Source of the DNA: Bacteroidota bacterium
GTDB lineage: Bacteria; Bacteroidota; Bacteroidia; 2-12-FULL-35-15
Length of the DNA: 59,942 nt
Assembly: GCA_947479085.1 (NCBI GenBank)
Contig: CANJYB010000024.1
Coordinates: forward strand, 1 to 59,942
Direction of reading: 5' to 3'
The translations under genes were made by a program, and so were the position numbers. This document shows, one piece after another, positions 55,257 to 59,942 of the stretch (its first letter is position 1; every line of letters starts with the position of its first letter). Under the pieces are notes generated by a model. That model worked only from the letters and a program-made list of their open reading frames with translations, was not told the origin of the DNA and made no database searches.

Positions 55257-58200
55257 TTGCACATAATTAGTACTTTTAAATCTGTGATTTTTCGTAAGTA
55301 TATACTTTTTCTGTTATTAGGATTGTTCTGCCAAGTCAGTTACGGGCAAATAGCCAGTAACAAGCGTACCAAACAATTGTCTCTGTCAAATGATACCATT
55401 CAACTGGACACCTTAAGTATTGTCCTAGGTTCAATCAAACTTGCAACAGCAGATGGAAATTTGCTTGATACGGCATTTTATAAAATAAATTATGCCGAAG
55501 GGAAAATAATAGTAAACAGAAAAAAATTATCAGAAAATAATCCGGGAATAACTTCCATTATTTCCTCTTACCAAACGTTCCCCTACCTATTTTCAGAAAC
55601 GACAAAGCATAAAGACATCAATCGCATTAAACCCGATTTGTTTGGCAATGCAAATCCATTCAGCTACAATATAGAATCTAAAAACGATGATATATTTAAG
55701 ATGGATGGTTTAAACAAAAGTGGAAGTATCTCCAGGGGATTTACTGTTGGAAACAACCAGGACATGATTGTGAACTCGAACCTTAACCTGCAGCTATCCG
55801 GCCATTTGAATAACAATATAGATATCTTAATGGCAGCTACCGACAATAACATTCCTATTCAGGCAGAAGGAAACACGCAACAATTGCAGGAGTTTGACAA
55901 GGTATTTATCCAGTTATCCAATTCCACTTCCAAATTAATTGCCGGTGATTTTCAGTTGACACGACCTACAGGATATTTCATGAACTTTAATAAAAAAGCA
56001 CAAGGCGTAAGCTTTTCAACGGCTCAAAAAGTTAATGCTGAAAATAAAGACAAAACAAAACAGGGACTATATAAAACTTCATTAAGCGCTGCTGTTTCCC
56101 GCGGAAAATTTGCAAAAAATCAGATACAGGGAATAGAAAGCAACCAGGGGCCCTATCGTTTAAGAGGTGCCGAAAACGAATCCTTTATTGTTGTTTTATC
56201 CGGTTCTGAAAAAGTATATATTGACGGAAGGCTTTTGGTAAGAGGCCAGGAAAATGATTATACCATTAACTACAATACAGCCGAACTGATATTTACCGCC
56301 AAACAATTAATAACAAAAGATAAACGTATAGTGGTTGAATTTCAATATTCAGATAAAAACTATTCCCGCTCTCTGGTTCATTTTGCAAATGATTATGAAC
56401 AAAACAAGTTAAAACTTCACCTTCATGTTTATTCAGAACAGGACAGTAAAAACCAGTCGCTGCAGCAAACCTTATCAGATGACGATAAACAATTATTATC
56501 CCGCATCGGTGATACATTATCTCTTGCTGTAAAAACAAGCATAGACAGTGTAGGTTATAATAATAAGGAGATATTATATATAAAAAGAGATACGACTATT
56601 GGGATTTATTCTTATCACATTCTGGTTTATAAGCCCGACAGCATAGGAGTGGGTTATTACCGCGTTACATTCAGCAATGTAGGTTTAGGAAAAGGTCATT
56701 ACAATCAGATAACAAGCAGTGCAAACGGAAAAGTATTTCAATGGATTGCTCCTACTGCTAATGGTGATTCATTGCATGGAAGTTATGAACCCGTGATGCA
56801 AATAATCACTCCAAAGAAAAAACAAATGATGACTGCCGGTTTCGAATATGCCATCAATAAAAATACCAACCTGGCGGTAGAAGCTGCTGTAACCAACAAT
56901 GACCTGAATACTTTCTCTGGTGCAAACAGTAATGATGATGTAGGATACGCTTTAAAAATGAACCTTGATAATAAATTTCCTTTGTCACATAAAAGCTCGA
57001 CAGATACAGCAAAGAGCCCATTTTTACTTATAACAAATGTTAATTACGAATACGTTCAGAAGTACTTTTCACCAATTGAACGTTACCGTAACGTTGAATT
57101 TGAGCGGGACTGGAACAGAGGAAGCGCGAATGTGGACGATGACCAGCACATCATTGGCGCTGGAATAGGCATTTTAAAAAAGGACTTGGGAACGGCAGGT
57201 TACCGATTTAATTCTTTTCTGGAAGGCGTAAAATACAATGGTTACAGACATAATGCAAATTTCAATCTTTCCAAAAAAGGCTTTACTATTAATTACGATG
57301 GTAGCTTACTAACTTCTGAAAGTAATGTCGCAACTAATTCAGTTAACACCAATTTCTACAGGCATAAAAGTGGTATCTCCCAAAAAATAAAACGTATTAC
57401 CATTGGTGTAAAAGATGAATTTGAACAAAATAAATTTTCGTTGGGAAGAAGAGATTCATTACTTTCCAACAGTTATCTTTTTTGGGAATGGCAGGCTTTT
57501 GCACAAAATGCGGATACAACTAAGATCCGGTATGGAATTAATTACAAAGAACGAAGAGATTTCGCGGTAAAAATAGATACACTGGAAAAGAACACTTCTT
57601 TTACAAAATCAACCTACGCGCAAAATTACAGTGGCTTTTTTGAAATTATGAAAAATCCAAACAGCCAGTTAAAACTGAACGCTACGTACCGAAAACTTAC
57701 AATTGAACCAAACGCTGTCACCTCGCAACAACCTGACAATTCATTAGTGGGAAGGATTGAGTACAATTTTAAATTAATGAAAGGCTTAGTGTCTTCCAAT
57801 TCATTTTATGAAATAGGTTCCGGACTCGAAGTAAAAAAGGAATATTCTTATATTAAAGTAGATCCGGGTTTGGGTATTTACATGTGGATAGATTACAACA
57901 GAGATAGCATAAAAACCCTGAATGAGTTTGAAGTTGCGCCTACTCCCAGCCAGGGAGAATATATTAAAGTGTTTACTCCATCCAATAGTTATATCAAAAC
58001 ATACAACAACCAATTTAGCGAAGTATTAACAATAAAACCCTCCGTATTATGGGAAACAAAAACAGGATTCAAAAAATTCATTTCGCGTTTCTCCGACCAG
58101 ACTTCTTACAGGGTGGATAGAAAATCTACAAATGATAACCTCGCAATTGCCTATAATCCGTTTCTGGGATTAATAACCGATTCTTTATTGCGAGACAGCA

Positions 58201-58868
58201 CCATTAAAACACTTAATTCATCTTTCAGGAATACATTAACCATTAATCAGCAGAGTTCTGTTTTTGGTTTGGATTTATCTTACCAGGATATTCGAAATAT
58301 TTCATTAAGTGTTAATGGGCTTGATTCCCGTCAAAACACTTTTGAAGAGGCTCGCGCCAGGTGGAATATTATACAACAGTTAAGCTGGAATTTCGATGGA
58401 ATTTATGGAAACAAGAAAAGCAAGTCCGGTTATTTCGCATCCCGGGATTTCGATATTCTTTATTTTTCAACTGAGCCAAAATTAAATTACCAGCCCAATA
58501 CTTCTTTCCGAATAAGTGTTTCCTTTAAATACACAGATAAAATAAACAGAAGCCAGGAGATTGACTCATTAAATCTTCATGCTACCATGCAGGATTATGG
58601 AGCCGAAGTAAAATGGAACGTTCTGAACAAAGGAAGTTTAAATTTCAAGGCAGATTTTATCCAAATAACATTTAACGGTGCGCAAAACACATCCCTCGCT
58701 TTTGAAATGTTAGATGCACTTAAAACAGGGCAGAATATTACCTGGGGACTTTCTTACCAACGGAATTTATCTTCCAATTTACAATTAAGTATTACTTATG
58801 ATGGTCGTAAATCAGAGGGAAACAAAGCCATTCATATTGGAGGAGCGCAATTGAGAGCTTATTTTTAA
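55257..58868 (+). CDS. Very large outer-membrane/surface protein, unknown family
   Basis: 1203 aa. No ATG precedes the signal peptide (ILFLLLGLFCQVSYGQ); translation must begin at TTG 55257 or, more likely, GTG 55284. Residues ~100-400 include GSISRGFTVGNNQDMIVNSNLNLQLSGHL, VSRGKFAKNQIQGIESNQGPYRLRG and KRIVVEFQYSDKNYSRSL, a pattern seen in conserved Bacteroidota surface proteins. The C-terminal ~700 residues alternate aromatic and polar residues like a large beta-barrel (GLSYQRNLSSNLQLSITYDGRK) and end in AQLRAYF, a barrel-type terminal Phe. Function unknown. Confidence 0.82.
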   Translation: MHIISTFKSVIFRKYILFLLLGLFCQVSYGQIASNKRTKQLSLSNDTIQLDTLSIVLGSIKLATADGNLLDTAFYKINYAEGKIIVNRKKLSENNPGITSIISSYQTFPYLFSETTKHKDINRIKPDLFGNANPFSYNIESKNDDIFKMDGLNKSGSISRGFTVGNNQDMIVNSNLNLQLSGHLNNNIDILMAATDNNIPIQAEGNTQQLQEFDKVFIQLSNSTSKLIAGDFQLTRPTGYFMNFNKKAQGVSFSTAQKVNAENKDKTKQGLYKTSLSAAVSRGKFAKNQIQGIESNQGPYRLRGAENESFIVVLSGSEKVYIDGRLLVRGQENDYTINYNTAELIFTAKQLITKDKRIVVEFQYSDKNYSRSLVHFANDYEQNKLKLHLHVYSEQDSKNQSLQQTLSDDDKQLLSRIGDTLSLAVKTSIDSVGYNNKEILYIKRDTTIGIYSYHILVYKPDSIGVGYYRVTFSNVGLGKGHYNQITSSANGKVFQWIAPTANGDSLHGSYEPVMQIITPKKKQMMTAGFEYAINKNTNLAVEAAVTNNDLNTFSGANSNDDVGYALKMNLDNKFPLSHKSSTDTAKSPFLLITNVNYEYVQKYFSPIERYRNVEFERDWNRGSANVDDDQHIIGAGIGILKKDLGTAGYRFNSFLEGVKYNGYRHNANFNLSKKGFTINYDGSLLTSESNVATNSVNTNFYRHKSGISQKIKRITIGVKDEFEQNKFSLGRRDSLLSNSYLFWEWQAFAQNADTTKIRYGINYKERRDFAVKIDTLEKNTSFTKSTYAQNYSGFFEIMKNPNSQLKLNATYRKLTIEPNAVTSQQPDNSLVGRIEYNFKLMKGLVSSNSFYEIGSGLEVKKEYSYIKVDPGLGIYMWIDYNRDSIKTLNEFEVAPTPSQGEYIKVFTPSNSYIKTYNNQFSEVLTIKPSVLWETKTGFKKFISRFSDQTSYRVDRKSTNDNLAIAYNPFLGLITDSLLRDSTIKTLNSSFRNTLTINQQSSVFGLDLSYQDIRNISLSVNGLDSRQNTFEEARARWNIIQQLSWNFDGIYGNKKSKSGYFASRDFDILYFSTEPKLNYQPNTSFRISVSFKYTDKINRSQEIDSLNLHATMQDYGAEVKWNVLNKGSLNFKADFIQITFNGAQNTSLAFEMLDALKTGQNITWGLSYQRNLSSNLQLSITYDGRKSEGNKAIHIGGAQLRAYF

Positions 58869-59047
58869 TCCTATTTCGCAATCATGATATTCATTTCAAT
58901 GTTTAGAAATTCTTGAAAACTTCTTTTCTGATTTTTGTTTTTAGTATCAATATTTAATTAGGTTTGTCGTTAATAATTTTCTTCCAAAGAAAGAATTCGT
59001 TTAAAACCCTTTGGATGAATTAAAATTAATAGAACAAACTCTCGAAT

Positions 59048-59356
59048 ATGAAAAAACTTATAGTGTTTGCAGTATTTCTGATTGGAATATGTACCTCTTC
59101 TTTCGGACAGGAAGCAGGCAAAGAAACGACCGCTAAAAAAGAAGGATTTTTCCATCGTATATTTCATCGGGACAATAAACCACGTGCCCAGATGCACCAT
59201 TTTGATAGAGCAAAAAAAGATCCCAATATGAAACATAATGGAACCGCTTTTTGGAATAAACGAAGAAAAGCCAGTAAGTACAAAGTGGATGGTGATGGAT
59301 TCTCAACTCCTTCAAGTGGCAATGGTAAAAGAGGCAAAAAAGGCGGAGTAAAATAA
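59048..59356 (+). CDS. Small, very basic secreted protein
   Basis: 102 aa. Signal peptide at 1-20 (ending SSFGQ). The mature part is strongly basic with His-rich segments (FFHRIFHRDNKPRAQMHHFDRAKK) and a Gly/Lys-rich tail (SSGNGKRGKKGGVK). No recognised domain; could be a metal- or nucleic-acid-binding exported peptide, which is inference. Confidence 0.7.
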   Translation: MKKLIVFAVFLIGICTSSFGQEAGKETTAKKEGFFHRIFHRDNKPRAQMHHFDRAKKDPNMKHNGTAFWNKRRKASKYKVDGDGFSTPSSGNGKRGKKGGVK

Positions 59357-59819
59357 TTCCCCATTACTTTCTTATCTATTAACTTTTTTGAAGTTCTTTT
59401 CAATTGGAGAAGAAAAGAGTTTTTTGTGGCTTGCTTTTCTCAGGCAAACTTCTTATTTCTTCTCATCCAAGTACTTTTACTGAATTCACATAAAGGAAAT
59501 TATTTTTACCTTTTACACTGCTCGATTTTACACCCGAATCTTTTCTTAAAATAAATTCCTTCCTTTTTTGTTATAAAATATCAAACCATTTCATCCCCCT
59601 TTCTCTGTAAAAATTTCATGTAAAATTTTTCTTTGCCCCTTTCGCTTAACAAAAAAACAGCTTGGTGCATTCATTATTATTATTAAAATACCAAATGATT
59701 CACTTTGCTTACAATCCTTCTTCCTTGCGTTAATTCTTAGACGATAAGTATCCTGTAAAAAAGAAACTCCCCCTCCCGGATATTCCGAAAGGGGGAGTTC
59801 TTTTAAATTAACTTTATTC
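59357..59819. other. AT-rich intergenic region with a bidirectional terminator
   Basis: No ORF. Near 59764-59800 AACTCCCCCT / AGGGGGAGTT forms a stem with A/T runs on both sides, a likely terminator for the minus-strand T9SS gene at 59820. Confidence 0.6.
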
Positions 59820-59942
59820 TTATTGTTTAATCACCGTTTGAGAGTGGATAACATTTGAATTAACATCTAATAATCTCACGAAATACATTCCGTTTTTGAA
59901 ATCTTCAATGTTGGTTTTCATTGTATTTGTTCCGCTCACCAA
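59820..59942 (-). CDS. C-terminal end of a T9SS type A protein (runs off right edge)
   Basis: The last 40 codons read GTNTMKTNIEDFKNGMYFVRLLDVNSNVIHSQTVIKQ, the typical G-M-Y-F-V-R-x end of a type A sorting domain. The body of the protein lies beyond the window. Confidence 0.85.
   Translation of the reverse strand: MVSGTNTMKTNIEDFKNGMYFVRLLDVNSNVIHSQTVIKQ

Noticed and set aside
1-59942. tRNA, rRNA, riboswitch, integrase, retron or DGR components
   Set aside because: Looked for by eye through motifs such as the T-loop GGTTCGAATCC, reverse transcriptase YxDD and tyrosine recombinase signatures; none found.

Overview
This AT-rich window comes from a member of the Bacteroidota. The evidence is type IX secretion (T9SS) cargo of both kinds (type A tails and gliding-motility/CHU_C type B tails), PKD-rich adhesin-like giants, a fused E1 alpha/beta branched-chain dehydrogenase, promoters of the TTTG-N19-TAnnTTTG class, A-rich leaders in place of strong Shine-Dalgarno sites, and a DUF4783-nadC-YihY gene order. 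No tRNA, rRNA, CRISPR array, integrase or complete insertion sequence was recognised. The chromosomal housekeeping genes look ordinary; the novelty lies in the gaps between them.

Layout. 1-2255: start of a secreted PKD protein running off the left edge. 2256-5860: an AT-rich phased repeat array followed by an unknown two-part protein, a T9SS protein, and a small membrane protein bracketed by a hairpin repeat. 5961-14755: prolyl oligopeptidase, DUF1801, rlmH, DUF4783-nadC-yihY, terC, then a PadR/PspC envelope-stress-like operon with a palindromic operator. 15007-18333: a gene broken by an in-frame TAA, a LytTR regulator, the second phased array and its unknown gene, and a small gene related to the broken one. 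18406-28901: fused E1 dehydrogenase, a DUF559 nuclease between inverted repeats, murQ, unknown genes, SAM hydrolase, phoH, purC and a Rieske protein. 29073-34119: a copper-monooxygenase-like T9SS protein, a T9SS esterase broken by a second in-frame TAA, a secreted unknown, and 1.2 kb of repeat-rich noncoding DNA. 34120-41439: minus-strand cluster methyltransferase-PAP2-obgE-adk-hpt, diverging from purE and two envelope beta-barrel candidates. 41810-50080: two tandem paralogous T9SS type B giants. 50081-55210: third phased array with its unknown gene, methyltransferase, DinB, apaG, dCMP deaminase, xth. 55257 to the end: a very large outer-membrane-like protein, a small basic secreted protein, and the tail of another T9SS protein.

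Main discovery candidate. Three separate loci (2575-2784, 16786-17037, 50538-50789) carry arrays of degenerate units spaced exactly 21 bp (or 2 x 21) apart. Each array lies roughly 110-210 bp upstream of a cytoplasmic-looking protein of unknown family (genes at 2899, 17195, 50998) built from a helical N-terminal part and a beta-rich C-terminal part. Arrays 2 and 3 share the core GCAAA[C/G]T-ATT. Only array 2 is open as a reading frame, so the 21-bp spacing (two DNA turns) looks selected at DNA or RNA level. A LytTR-type regulator, a family that binds direct repeats about 21 bp apart, sits immediately before array 2. The link between array, LytTR protein and downstream genes is an inference.

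Other notable items: six copper ligands and a CxxCH motif in one T9SS protein, two genes each cut by a single in-frame TAA, a DUF559 gene embedded in the palindromic repeat it may mobilise, several dispersed palindromic repeat families including one with a compensatory base-pair change, and a pair of giants with a shared stalk and unrelated heads.
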